DNA of 64,000 nucleotides, taken from positions 1,302,001-1,366,000 of the forward strand of contig JAYQTB010000004.1 of the NCBI GenBank assembly GCA_038147195.1. Reading direction: 5' to 3'. The notes under the pieces are model-generated. The model saw nothing but the letters and a program-made list of their open reading frames with translations. It searched no databases and was not told the DNA's origin. The position numbers and the translations under genes are program-made. Shown here in pieces: positions 28,090 to 38,244 of the stretch. Every line of letters starts with the position of its first letter. The first letter of the stretch is position 1. The DNA is from Eutrophocola salsuginis (GTDB lineage Bacteria > Pseudomonadota > Gammaproteobacteria > Pseudomonadales > Pseudohongiellaceae).

Positions 28090-29620
28090 CTCCCGCCGCC
28101 ACCCGGCGTCTCGATGGTAAGGCAATCGCCCTCGTGCACAGCGATGACGGTTTTGCCCGGCAGGGGCTTGCCGTTGAGATAATTGTGGCCAGGCTGACCC
28201 GGACTCCCCGCCTCGCAATCCCCATGGCCCGTGCCGACGGCGTTCCGTCAGCAGGCTCACCTGCGCCGGCTTGAGAAATTCGTATTCACGTACCAGGCCG
28301 TCACCGCCCCGATGCTCACCGGCGCCGCCGCTGCCGTCGCGCAGGCCGTAACGGCGAATGCGGATGGGGTAATGCATTTCAGGCTTTCACTGGCGTGTTT
28401 CAGGGTATTGGTCGTATGGGAATGGCGCGCGCTCAGGCCCTCAGTGCGGCCCGCCCCCGTGTCCCCGGCCAGGGTTTCATAATAATCCCAGTGATTGTCC
28501 GCGTGCCTTGCCCCCATCGCAATGTTGTTCATGCTGCCCTGGCTCGCCGCGGGGATGCGATCGGGTAATGCCTGTTCCAGTGCTCCCAGGACAACATCGA
28601 CGATGCGCGTGGAGGTTTCCACGTTGCCTGCCGCCACAGCGGGCCGGCGGGTTTGGCATTCACCAGCGTTCCTCTGGTGCACTGGTGAATGGGCCGGAAC
28701 AGTCCGGCGCAGGCAGGCGCGTAATCAGGCATCAGGCAGCGAAAGGCGTAGTACACCGCCGCGGCCACGACCGGCAACGGGCAGTTGATGTTGCCGCTGA
28801 CCTGGAAGTCGGTGCCGGCAAAGTCGACGCTGATTTCCTGTTCGCCCACATCCAGTTTCGCGCGAATGGCGATATTGCTGTTGCCCAGTCCGTCATCGTC
28901 CATGACATCGGAAAATACATACGTGCCTTGCGGGATCTCCGACAGGCGACAGCGCCACGCGTTCACCAGGCATTCAGCTCATTGAGACCGTCCCTGAATT
29001 TTGCCGCGCCCAGCTGGCTCACCAGGGCCTTCATCCGTTTAACGCCAGTAATTGCTGAACTGACCTGTGCCGCAAAATCGCCGTTAAGAGAAGCACCACT
29101 GAGATGAAAATTGCCAGTCTGGCCGTGAATGGGGCCTGAGGGTTTACCACAGCTCGGTGTTGAGTTTGCCGCCGCGCAGCAGGTATTGCGGCGAGATGAT
29201 GATGCCCTCTTCCTCGAGCCGGTGCGTGATTGGCATGGAGCCCGGGGAGTCCGAGCCGATGTTGGCGTGGTGGGCGCGATTGACGGCAAGGCCTGCAACT
29301 CGCCCGCGACAAACACCGGGGCAAACCGGTGACGTCAGGCAGATGTGCCGCCGAGGAAGGGATCGTTGAGCACGACGGCATCGCCCTCGGCCCAGTCGAA
29401 GCGCGCGACGATATCAGCCATGGCGTAGGCCATGCTGCCGAGGTGCACAGGTATGTGGGCGGCCTGGGCGCAGAGCTCGCCCTGGCAATCGAACGAGCAG
29501 CGCAGGAGAAATCGAGCCGATCCTGATGTTGGGCGAAAGGCCGTGCGCCGCAGACACGCCCATCTCGTCGCAGACGGCCTCCATGCGACTGACGAACAAA
29601 CTGAGCTCGATTGGGTTCAT
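28086..29620 (-). pseudogene. hyuB: Hydantoinase B / N-methylhydantoinase HyuB, frameshifted
   Basis: ATP-dependent hydantoinase/oxoprolinase B-type subunit. The N-terminus MNPIELSLFVSRMEAVCDEM is followed, across shifts, by SPNIR, LCAQAAHIPVHLGSMAYAM, DAVVLNDPFLGGTHLPDVT and HHANIGSDSPGSMP. Later come QISVDFAGTDFQVSGNINCP, a GARHADNHWDYYETLAGDTG block and the C-terminal GLRDGSGGAGEHRGGDGLVR, EYEFLKPAQVSLLTERR, ending TPGGGGR. These are HyuB/OplA-C signatures. At least six small indels. No HyuA partner is present in the window. Confidence 0.78.
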
Positions 29621-29665
29621 AAAAATTCCAGACAACAAGACGGCGAATTACATCCGGTATACCAG

Positions 29666-29765
29666 GCACAAGATACAAGGTACCGGGTACAAGCCAAAAG
29701 TCGGAATTTAGGCCTTTTTAGGTGCCAACCCTTGTATCTTGTACCTTGTGCCTTGTGTCTCCTAA
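29666..29765. repeat. Inverted pair of heptanucleotide arrays
   Basis: The left arm (29666-29693) has GCACAAG, ATACAAG, GTACCGG, GTACAAG. The right arm (29731-29765) has CTTGTAT, CTTGTAC, CTTGTGC, CTTGTGT, CTCCTAA. The arms are reverse complements unit by unit and are separated by about 37 bases, so the transcript or DNA strand can form a long imperfect hairpin. It lies in the 29621-29864 gap between divergent hyuB and argD; nothing else is recognised there. Confidence 0.75.
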
Positions 29766-29864
29766 TCCGTTTCTTTAAAATTTCTCCTTCCTCAAGCAGC
29801 AACCGCTGCCATTTTTATTTTAAGGCCCAGAAAAGCCCGAAAAAGGCGAAAATCGCAGGTACTG

Positions 29865-31021
29865 ATGAATACCTACAACCGCATTCCCGTGGATTTTGTG
29901 CGCGGCGAAGGCTCTTGGGTGATCGATGCCGAGGGCAAGCGCTACCTGGACGCCATCAGCGGCATCGCCGTGTGCGCACTGGGCCACAGCCATCCCGGTT
30001 TCATCAAGGCGGTCCAGGACCAGGTGGCGACCCTGGTGCATACCTCGAACCTGTATGGCGTACCCCTGCAGAAACAGCTTGCGGAGAAACTCTGCGAAGC
30101 ATGTCCGGCATGGAGCGCGTGTTTTCTGCAATTCCGGCGCCGAGGCCAACGAGGCCCAGATCAAGCTGAAGCGCATGTTCGGTCACAGCAAGGGCATCAA
30201 TGTACCCGGCATCATCGTCATGGAAGGCGCTTTCCACGGACGCACCATGGGTGCCCTGACCGCCACGCACAGCAACCGCCACCAGGACGGCTTCGCGCCC
30301 TTTCTCGATGGCTTTTACCGTGTGCCGTTCAACGATGTCGCTGCTAGTCGCGAAGATGATCAACAGCCATGACAACGTTGTGGCCGTGCTGGTCGAGCCC
30401 ATCCAGGGTGAAGGCGGCGTGGTCATGCCGTCCGCGGATTACCTGACCGACCTGCGCCGCCTTTGCGACGAAAACGACATGCTGCTGATGCTGGACGAAG
30501 TGCAAACCGGTAATGGCAGGACCGGCAAGGTATTTCGCCTACCAGCACAACAATATCCTGCCGGACGTCGCTTTCCACGGCGAAGGGCCTGGGGAATGGT
30601 TTTCCCATCGGCGCCTGCCTGGCACAAGGCCGCGCGGCCGAAATCTTCCAGCCCGGCCACCACGCCACAACCTTTGGCGGCAGCCCGCTGGCTGCGCCGC
30701 GGGCTGGCGGTGATCGATGCCATCCTGGCGGAAAACCTGCTGGAAAACGCCACCGTCATGGGTGACCGCATCAAGTTCGGTCTCAGCCTGCGCCTTAAAG
30801 ATGCCGCCCACGTGAAGGCGGTGCGCGGCAAGGGCCTGATGATCGGCATCGAATTGGATTCACCCTGCGGCGATCTGGTCGGCCAAGCCAGGGACAGAGG
30901 CATTCTCATCAACGTGGCCTCGGGTAAAGTCGTCAGACTGGTGCCGCCGCTTAACATCAACGAGGCCGACAGCGACCTCATCATCGACACGATCAGTGAG
31001 CTGGTCTGTGCCTTTACATAA
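29865..31021 (+). pseudogene. argD: Acetylornithine aminotransferase, frameshifted
   Basis: PLP-dependent step of arginine synthesis. It opens MNTYNRIPVDFVRGEGSWVI with DAEGKRYLDAISGIAVCALG. Continuing pieces are VFCNSGAEANEAQIKLKRMF (PLP phosphate site), GIIVMEGAFHGRTMGALTAT, VLVEPIQGEGGVVMPSADYL, LMLDEVQTGNGRTGK (PLP-binding Asp), then split text around the catalytic-lysine STAKGLGNG segment (30570-30600). The C-terminal KAVRGKGLMIGIELDSPC, VVRLVPPLNINEADSDLIID is in one frame. Two early breaks are single missing bases in CC and TTTT runs (30110-30130); others lie near 30350 and 30530-30700. argF follows after 13 bases. Confidence 0.88.
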
Positions 31022-31034
31022 ACGGAGAGGGTCA

Positions 31035-31938
31035 ATGAGCACGAGACACTTCCTCACCCTGCTGGACATCACACACGACGAATTCCGGGACATCATCAAC
31101 CGCGCCTGCGAACTGAAAAAAATGCTGGCCAACCGCGTCAGCCACGCCCTGCTCAAGGATCGCGTGCTGGCGATGATCTTCGAAAAGTCCTCCACACGTA
31201 CTCGTGTCTCCTTTGAAGCCGGCATGGCCCAGATGGGCGGCTCTGCCTTGTTCCTGTCACCACAAGACACGCAGCTTGGCCGCGGCGAACCGGTGGAAGA
31301 CACCGCCAGGGTCCTCTCCAGGCATGGTGGACGCCATCATGGTGCGCACCTTCGAACACAAAAAGATCGAGCGCTTTGCCGACTACTCGACGGTACCGGT
31401 GATCAACGCCCTGACCGACGACTACCACCCGTGCCAGTTGCTTGCCGACATGCAGACCTACTTCGAGCATCGCGGCGACATCCAGGGCAGCACGGTGGTA
31501 TGGGTCGGCGACGGTAACAACATGTGCAACTCCTATATCAATGCCGCCAGGCAACTGGATTTCGAACTGGTGATCGCCTGTCCGAAAGGCTATGAGCCGA
31601 TGGCATCCCTGCTTGAGAAGAACAAGGACCGGGTGAAACTGGTGCGCACCCCGGAAGAAGCCATACCGGGCGCCGCGCTTGTGGTGACCGACGTGTGGGC
31701 CTCGATGGGCCAGGAAGACGAGCGCGTCCGCCGCATGAAGGACTTTGACGGCTTTGAAGTGACTCGCGAGCTGATGGCCCTGGCAAAGGACGACGCCCTG
31801 TTCATGCATTGCCTGCCCGCCCATCGTGGCGAGGAAGTCAGTGCCAATGTGCTGGATGCGCCAGATTCGGTGGTCTGGGAAGAAGCCGAGAACCGCCTGC
31901 ACGCACAGAAGGCCCTGCTCGAATTTCTCCTGTGCTAA
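31035..31938 (+). CDS. argF: Ornithine carbamoyltransferase, single frameshift
   Basis: Makes citrulline from ornithine and carbamoyl phosphate. The N-terminus has FEKSSTRTRVSFEAGMAQMG (STRTR carbamoyl-phosphate loop). After the break come VDAIMVRTFEHKKIERFADY, VINALTDDYHPCQLLADMQT (HPxQ), VWVGDGNNMCNSYINAA and the ornithine-loop FMHCLPAHRGEEVS. One extra C at about 31324 (CCAGGCATGGTG) shifts the frame; removing it gives a continuous protein of normal length (about 300). An isolated insertion in an otherwise perfect gene is most simply a sequence error. Confidence 0.92.
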
Positions 31939-31971
31939 AGTAGTCGGGCTTTTGCAACCGGCCGGACCACA

Positions 31972-32700
31972 ATGTCAGCACTGCTGGAAATCAACAATAT
32001 CAACTGTCGCTACGACGACCAGGTCATAATCGATGACCTGAGTTTTACCGTGGCGCGAGAGCAGATTGTCAGCCTGCTGGGCCCCAGCGGCTGTGGCAAG
32101 ACCACCGCCCTGCGCGCCATCGCGGGCCTGGAAGATATCCACGCCGGGCAGATCCGCCTCGATGGTGTCGTTCTCAGCGCACCCGGCAATACCCTGCCAC
32201 CCGAACAACGCCATGTGGGCATGGTGTTCCAGGATTACGCCCTGTTTCCCCACCTGACCGTGAGCAGGAACATCGCATTTGGCCTGCACGGCCGCGACAA
32301 AGCCGAAATAAAGGACAGCGTAGCGCAGCTGTTGAAACTGGTGCGCCTGGAAGACCATGCCATGAAATTCCCCCACCAGCTTTCGGGCGGCCAGCAGCAA
32401 CGCGTTGCCCTGGCCCGCGCCTTGGCACCCAATCCCCGCATCCTGTTGATGGACGAGCCGTTTTCTAACCTCGATACGGAAATGCGCCGCAGCCTCAGTC
32501 GGGAGGTCCGGGACATCCTTAATGCCCGACAGACCAGCGCCATCCTGGTGACCCACGACCAGGACGAGGCCTTCACCGTAGCTGACGTCACCGGCATCAT
32601 GCTGGATGGCAAGCTTCAGCAGTGGGGCAGCGCCGATGAGTTGCAGCATCAGCCGGCCAATGACTTCGTCGCCCGTTTCGTCGGCCGCGATACCCTCTGA
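31972..32700 (+). CDS. ABC transporter ATPase, Fe3+/polyamine (FbpC/PotA) type, orphan
   Basis: The 242-residue ATPase has Walker A GPSGCGKTT, Q-loop MVFQDYALFPHLTV, signature LSGGQQQRVALARALA, Walker B ILLMDEPFSNLD and switch HD in VTHDQDEAFTVAD. The YALFPHLTV text and DQDEAF segment are typical of the ferric-iron FbpC subgroup. It lacks the ~100-residue C-terminal TOBE regulatory domain of full-length FbpC/PotA. No permease or binding protein is adjacent, so its transporter is unknown. Start is 33 bases after argF. Confidence 0.88.
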   Translation: MSALLEINNINCRYDDQVIIDDLSFTVAREQIVSLLGPSGCGKTTALRAIAGLEDIHAGQIRLDGVVLSAPGNTLPPEQRHVGMVFQDYALFPHLTVSRNIAFGLHGRDKAEIKDSVAQLLKLVRLEDHAMKFPHQLSGGQQQRVALARALAPNPRILLMDEPFSNLDTEMRRSLSREVRDILNARQTSAILVTHDQDEAFTVADVTGIMLDGKLQQWGSADELQHQPANDFVARFVGRDTL

Positions 32701-32993
32701 CCCCATTTCCCGGATTTCTTGACCCGGTTTTACCCATTTTATGAACACAAGATCTAGTGTTTCGTGATTTCCCGATTTTTGCTCTTTTTTGGTGCGCACA
32801 GGCCCTACGGTTTGCTTTCACCCCGGTAATTGTCGACTGAAAAGCATCTGACAAATTGTGTATAACTTGCCCCCTGTTGGTGCACCGTCACAAATAGGCC
32901 TATCAAGGCCTGGCAATTGCCACATAAACTCCCATGCTATGTACATTTTATCCACATCAAATACACACATTATTGGCTTGCAAGGGGAAAAAA

Positions 32994-33008
32994 ATACCTG
33001 ATATAGTG
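32994..33008 (+). promoter_or_regulatory. NrdR box 1
   Basis: ATACCTGATATAGTG agrees with the NrdR consensus (ACACwATATATwGTG) at about 11 of 15 positions. Its start is 31 bases from the start of box 2, the three-helical-turn spacing characteristic of NrdR operator pairs. Confidence 0.65.
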
Positions 33009-33024
33009 CGTGTTCAGGTTTTTT

Positions 33025-33039
33025 ACACAATATATTGTG
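33025..33039 (+). promoter_or_regulatory. NrdR box 2
   Basis: ACACAATATATTGTG is a near-perfect palindromic NrdR box. It predicts repression of nrdAB by NrdR-dATP. Confidence 0.85.
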
Positions 33040-33483
33040 CTTTTACATTCCTTTGATTAGACTAGCTTAGAATCGTCCAACGGCAAAAAATCAATAACAA
33101 TCATTGGTTAGAAATAGGACTTAAAGCAGTCTGAAACTAAGGTAAATGTGAATTTTGGGGATAACGGACTCCAGCAGAACACGGTCAAAAATACCCTTTT
33201 TCGTCGCTGAAAACAGTCAAGAAATGCGCTGCTGACCTCCTGCCCCCAGCTTCCGAAGGCTTATCTACAGCCCCTCGGATTAAAAAGAGGGATTTCGCCC
33301 AACCACTACATGTTGTGTTTGGGAAATCCGGGCCAAACCGGCCCAATCTCAGGGCTAACCATGCCGCCATGACCAGAAAATACTGTACAGGCAGAACACA
33401 AACCCGCACTCGCAGGATATGAGTACTCATTACGAACAAGTAACACCCAATAAGAAAAAAGGGCAAATCCCGGAGTCACCACC

Positions 33484-36402
33484 ATGCACACAGAAGTAAA
33501 ATCATCCACCTCAGCCTCCCCAGCTGCACCGCGTCAGCAGGACACCACCGACAGCTCCATCGCCGCCATGGCTCCGGGCACTTTGCGCGTGATAAAGCGT
33601 AATGGTGCGGTGGTCGGCTTTGATGCGTCCAAGATTTCCGTAGCCATCACCAAGGCATTCATTGCGGAGGAAGGCGGCAATGCTGCCGGCTCCAGCCGCA
33701 TCCACGAAACTGTGCAGAAGATGACCGACGAGATCATGGCAACCTTCAAGCGGCGCATGCCTTCCGGAGGCAGTATCCACATCGAGGAAATCCAGGACCA
33801 GGTGGAACTGATGCTGATGCGCTCCGGCGAACACAAAGTGGCCAGGAGCTACGTGATCTACCGTGCCGAGCGTGCCCGCGAGCGTGAGCGTGAACGTGCC
33901 CAGAACCCCCAGGCGGAAGCACCCAAATCCGACATCATGGTGACCATGTTGGACGGCTCCTCCAAGCCGCTAGATACCGCGCGCCTGCAGACCATCATTT
34001 CCGAGGCCTGCGAAGGCCTGGAAGACGTCAACGGGGAAGCCATTTATGTCGAGACGCTGAAGAACCTCTATTCCGGCGTGAAACACAGCGATGTGCAGGT
34101 ATCCCTGGTGATGACAGCACGCACCATGGTGGAAAAAGAGCCCAACTACAGCTATGTTGCTGCCCGCCTCCTACTCGACACCCTGCGCAGTGAAGCCCTG
34201 GGTTTCCTGGGCGTCGCCGACAGCGCCACTCAGAGTGAGATGCATTACAAGTACGCCACCGCCCTGCGCCCCTATATCGAGCGCGGCGTGGAACTGGAAC
34301 TGTTGTCCCCCCACCTGCTTGAATACGACTTGGAGCGCCTGGGTCAGGCCCTGAAAGCGGACCGTGACGACCAGTTCACCTACCTTGGCCTGCAGACCCT
34401 GTATGACCGCTACTTCATACACAGCGAAGGCACGCGTTTCGAGCTGCCGCAGATCTTCTTTATGCGCGTGGCTATGGGTCTTGCCTCCAACGAGGCAAAC
34501 CGCGAAGACCGCGCCATCGAGTTCTACAACCTGCTCTCGAGCTTCGACTACATGGTATCCACGCCGCAGCTGTTTAACTCCGGCACCATGCGCCCACAGC
34601 TGTCTTCCTGCTTTCTGACCACGGTGCCCGACGATCTCAGCGGCATCTACAACGCCATCCACGACAATGCCATGCTGTCCAAGTGGGCCGGCGGTCTCGG
34701 CAACGACTGGACCCCAGTGCGCGCGCTGGGTGCCTACATCAAGGGCACCAACGGTAAGTCACAGGGCGTGGTGCCGTTCCTGAAAGTGGTCAACGACACC
34801 GCGGTTGCCGTCAACCAGGGCGGCAAGCGTAAGGGCGCCGTGTGTTCCTACCTGGAAACCTGGCACCTGGACATTGAAGAATTCCTGGAACTACGCAAGA
34901 ACACCGGTGACGACCGTCGCCGTGCACACGACATGAATACCGCCAACTGGATTCCGGACCTGTTCATGAAACGTGTGTTTGAAGACCAGGAGTGGACGCT
35001 TTTTTCGCCAAATGAGGTCCCTGACCTGCACGATCTTCATGGCAAGGCCTTCGAAGAACGCTATGTGCACTACGAAAAAATCGCCAAGGAGGGCTCGCTC
35101 TACGTGTACAAGACCGTGCGGGCCAAGGACCTCTGGCGAAAAATGCTGTCTATGCTGTTTGAAACCGGGCATCCCTGGATCACGTTCAAGGATGCCTGCA
35201 ACATCCGCTCACCGCAGCAGCATGTCGGCACCGTGCATTCCTCCAACCTGTGTACAGAGATCACCCTAAACACCAGCTATGACAGGAAGAATCCCTCTAA
35301 TAGTGAAATTGCGGTCTGTAACCTAGGCTCCATCAATATGGTCAACCACGTGACCGCCGATGGACTGGACAAAGAAAAACTGCGCAAGACCGTGCACACC
35401 GCGGTTCGCATGCTCGATAACGTCATCGACATCAACTACTACTCGGTGGAAGCGGCGCGTAATTCCAACATGAAGCACCGTCCCGTCGGTCTCGGCATGA
35501 TGGGTTTCCAGGATTCACTATACGTCCAGCAGATCCCCTACTCCTCAGAAGCCGCCGTCGGTTTCGCCGACAGCTCCATGGAAGCCATCAGCTATTACGC
35601 TATCGAGGCCTCCACCATGCTGGCCGATGAACGCGGACCCTACGAGAGCTTCCAAGGTTCTCTGTGGAGCCAAGGCATCCTGCCAATCGACTCGCTGAAG
35701 AAACTGCAGGCCGAGCGTGGCGAGGGTTACATGGAAGTCGATTTCAGCGCCACTATGGACTGGGACGCCATGCGCGAACGGGTGAAGGCAGTCGGCATGC
35801 GCAACTCCAACGTCATGGCCATTGCGCCGACCGCTACCATCGCCAACATCACCGGCGTTTCGCAGTCCATCGAACCCACATACCAGAACCTGTACGTGAA
35901 ATCGAACCTGTCCGGCGAGTTCACCGTGGTCAACCCGTACCTGATCCACGACCTGAAAGCGGAAGGCCTGTGGGACAGCGTCATGATCAACGACCTGAAG
36001 TACTACGACGGCAGCGTGCAGAAGATCGACCGCATTCCGCAGCGCCTGAAGACGCTGTATGCCACCGCATTCGAGATCAACCCGCGCTGGCTCGTCGACG
36101 CCGCCAGCCGCCGGCAGAAATGGATCGACCAGGCGCAGTCGCTGAACCTTTACATCAGTGAGGCCAACGGCAAGAAGCTGGACGTGACCTACCGCATGGC
36201 CTGGTACCGTGGCCTTAAGACCACCTACTACCTGCGCGCCATGGCGGCTACAAGCACCGAGAAGTCCACGGTATCTTCCGGCACGCTGAACAAGGTCTCC
36301 GCCAACATCGACCAGACGATGATGATGCATGAAGAAGCCGGCCCGGCCGAAGTACCCAAGGCCTGCTCACTGGATGATCCGGATTGCGAGGCTTGCCAGT
36401 AA
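33484..36402 (+). CDS. nrdA: Ribonucleoside-diphosphate reductase alpha subunit (class Ia, long form)
   Basis: Reduces ribonucleotides for DNA synthesis. The 972-residue protein has an N-terminal ATP-cone (LRVIKRNGAVVGFDASKISV, about residues 33-130) preceded by a ~30-residue Ser/Ala-rich extension, then a second cone-like segment (MVTMLDGSSKPLDTARLQTI). The catalytic barrel follows: SCFLTTVPDDL and NLCTEITLNT carry active-site cysteines, and CSYLETWHLDIEEFLEL, KHRPVGLGMMGFQDSLY and GVSQSIEPTYQNLY are family motifs. It ends with the redox CEAC pair. Two cone segments and this length fit the long NrdA subclass. It is first in a two-gene operon with nrdB. Frame intact. Confidence 0.96.
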   Translation: MHTEVKSSTSASPAAPRQQDTTDSSIAAMAPGTLRVIKRNGAVVGFDASKISVAITKAFIAEEGGNAAGSSRIHETVQKMTDEIMATFKRRMPSGGSIHIEEIQDQVELMLMRSGEHKVARSYVIYRAERARERERERAQNPQAEAPKSDIMVTMLDGSSKPLDTARLQTIISEACEGLEDVNGEAIYVETLKNLYSGVKHSDVQVSLVMTARTMVEKEPNYSYVAARLLLDTLRSEALGFLGVADSATQSEMHYKYATALRPYIERGVELELLSPHLLEYDLERLGQALKADRDDQFTYLGLQTLYDRYFIHSEGTRFELPQIFFMRVAMGLASNEANREDRAIEFYNLLSSFDYMVSTPQLFNSGTMRPQLSSCFLTTVPDDLSGIYNAIHDNAMLSKWAGGLGNDWTPVRALGAYIKGTNGKSQGVVPFLKVVNDTAVAVNQGGKRKGAVCSYLETWHLDIEEFLELRKNTGDDRRRAHDMNTANWIPDLFMKRVFEDQEWTLFSPNEVPDLHDLHGKAFEERYVHYEKIAKEGSLYVYKTVRAKDLWRKMLSMLFETGHPWITFKDACNIRSPQQHVGTVHSSNLCTEITLNTSYDRKNPSNSEIAVCNLGSINMVNHVTADGLDKEKLRKTVHTAVRMLDNVIDINYYSVEAARNSNMKHRPVGLGMMGFQDSLYVQQIPYSSEAAVGFADSSMEAISYYAIEASTMLADERGPYESFQGSLWSQGILPIDSLKKLQAERGEGYMEVDFSATMDWDAMRERVKAVGMRNSNVMAIAPTATIANITGVSQSIEPTYQNLYVKSNLSGEFTVVNPYLIHDLKAEGLWDSVMINDLKYYDGSVQKIDRIPQRLKTLYATAFEINPRWLVDAASRRQKWIDQAQSLNLYISEANGKKLDVTYRMAWYRGLKTTYYLRAMAATSTEKSTVSSGTLNKVSANIDQTMMMHEEAGPAEVPKACSLDDPDCEACQ

Positions 36403-36459
36403 CCGGGGCAACCAACTAACGAAAGAGTCATTGAAAAGTTAAGACACAGGGGAATCACT

Positions 36460-37808
36460 ATGCTGTCATGGGATGAGTTCAACAACGAGGACACCGCACC
36501 TGCCAAGGCACCGATGCGCTACAGCGAGCCTGCGGCAAATGAAGTGCAAGAGACGATGGCTGTCGAAGCACCACAGGCCTTCCAGGATGAAGCTGTATTT
36601 ACAAAGGGAGAGCCCTCTCCTGCCATTCAGGAAATGTCCCCGGCACAGGAAACGGCCTTCCCAGCGTGGGTGATGTCCCCACTGCCGCCTCCGTTGAGCC
36701 AGACAGCGACCTGACCGCCGTTGAGCAGGCCATGAAGACCGTGGCCGAGATGGACTACACCGACGGGCAGGAAGAACTGGCCGGCAGCGCCGAGCGCGTC
36801 ACCGTCGACCAGAAGCGCATGATCAACTGCCGCGCCGACCTCAACCAGCTGGTGCCTTTCAAATACGAATGGGCCTGGCAGAAATACCTTGATGGTTGCG
36901 CCAACCACTGGATGCCGCAGGAAATCAACATGAACGCTGACATCGCGCTCTGGAAACGACCCGACGGCCTGACCGACGACGAGCGCATCATCGTCAAGCG
37001 CAACCTGGGCTTCTTCTCCACCGCCGACTCCCTTGTCGCCAACAACCTGGTGCTGGCCATCTACCGCCTCATCACCAACCCCGAATGCCGCCAGTACATC
37101 CTGCGCCAGGCCTTCGAGGAAGCCATTCACACCCACGCCTACCAGTACTGTATCGAGTCGCTGGGCATGGATGAAGGCGAGATTTTCAACATGTACCACG
37201 AGATTCCCTCGGTGGCGAAGAAGGCCTCCTGGGGCCTGAAGTACACCAAGGAGATTTCAGACCCGACCTTCCATACCGGCACACCCGAGACGGACAAGCA
37301 GCTACTGAAGAATCTGATCGCGTTCTACTGCTGCTTGGAAGGTATCTTCTTCTATTGCGGCTTCACCCAGATCCTGTCCATGGGCCGCCGCAACAAGATG
37401 ACCGGCACTTCCGAGCAGTTCCAGTACATCCTGCGCGACGAATCCATGCATCTGAACTTCGGCATCGACATGATCAATCAGATCAAGCTGGAAAATCCGA
37501 AACTGTGGGATGCAGATATGAAACAGCAGGCCACCCAGATGATCCTGGAAGCCACGCAGCTGGAAATCGAATATGCCCGCGACACCATGCCGCGCGGCGT
37601 ACTCGGCATGAATGCCGCCATGATGGAGGATTACCTAAAGTTCATCGCCAACCGCCGTCTCGCCCAGATCGGCCTGCCGGAGCAGTTCCCCGGCACGCAG
37701 AATCCATTCCCGTGGATGAGCGAGATCATGGACCTGCGCAAGGAGAAGAACTTCTTTGAGACTCGAGTAATTGAGTATCAAACAGGTGGAGCACTCACCT
37801 GGGATTAA
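36460..37808 (+). CDS. nrdB: Ribonucleoside-diphosphate reductase beta subunit, one frameshift near 36668
   Basis: Provides the tyrosyl radical for NrdA. It starts MLSWDEFNNEDTAPAKAPMR; the N-terminal ~65 residues are a low-complexity acidic/Pro extension. One C appears to be missing near 36663-36668, where GCCTTCCCAGCG shifts into the frame of VGDVPTAASVEPDSDLTAVE; adding it gives about 449 residues. The core has the diiron and radical residues: EEAIHTHAYQYCIESLG (Glu, His and the radical Tyr) and RDESMHLNFGID (Glu, His), with CCLEGIFFYCGF before it. The C-terminus FETRVIEYQTGGALTWD is the NrdA-docking tail. Confidence 0.94.
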
Positions 37809-37911
37809 CTGGGACCAAAAATTGGAGACGATGTGCAATAAAGAATCAGAGAAGCACTACAACAAATGGACAAGCTGAAATAACCCGCTGGCAATAGAAG
37901 GAATCATTCCT

Positions 37912-38202
37912 ATGGCCGATAAAAAAGACGTGGAGCAGAACGCGGAACAGACACTCATCACACTGGATCAGTTGAGCCAGACGCTGGAAGTGATGACTTG
38001 TGTTGTGGACCGTCTCAAAAAACATTTGACTCGCCAGATGTCATTGAACGCCGAAATGTTTGATGACGGCAAGAAAGTGGCCCAGGCTGAGGCTGAGGAA
38101 CGGGTGCAAGCCACTCGCCAGCTGCAGCAGGAAAGCTTTGTGGTGGAAATCAGTCAGAGGGACCTAGAGGAAGGCAGCGACCCCAAGAAAATCGTGCACT
38201 GA
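37912..38202 (+). CDS. Uncharacterised small protein downstream of nrdB
   Basis: A 96-residue charged, probably coiled-coil protein (MADKKDVEQNAEQTLITLDQ, LSQTLEVMTCVVDRLKKHLT, AEAEERVQATRQLQQESFVV). No membrane segment or known domain. It follows nrdB by 103 bases and is closed by a good terminator, so it is probably the last gene of the nrd transcript. I do not recognise a family. Confidence 0.6.
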   Translation: MADKKDVEQNAEQTLITLDQLSQTLEVMTCVVDRLKKHLTRQMSLNAEMFDDGKKVAQAEAEERVQATRQLQQESFVVEISQRDLEEGSDPKKIVH

Positions 38203-38244
38203 AACAACCATACAACACCCCATAGGGGTTGAGCGCCGATTGAG

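Larger units (their letters stand above)
32701..33483 (+). promoter_or_regulatory. 783-bp control region upstream of nrdAB
   Basis: No gene is recognised here. It holds DnaA-box matches at 32857-32865 (TGTGTATAA, reverse) and 32948-32956 (TTATCCACA, exact), and the two NrdR boxes listed separately. A weaker TTATCTACA lies near 33261. The 5' part (32701-32760) has CTGACCCCATTT and TTGACCCGG stretches of unknown meaning. DnaA and NrdR control of nrdAB is known in E. coli. Confidence 0.6.

Noticed and set aside
29666..29765. CRISPR-like array
   Set aside because: Units are only 7 bp with no spacers; it is a tandem/inverted heptamer repeat.
35545..36330. 261-codon minus-strand ORF inside nrdA
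   Set aside because: Long antisense frames are expected in GC-rich genes; nrdA on the other strand is certain.
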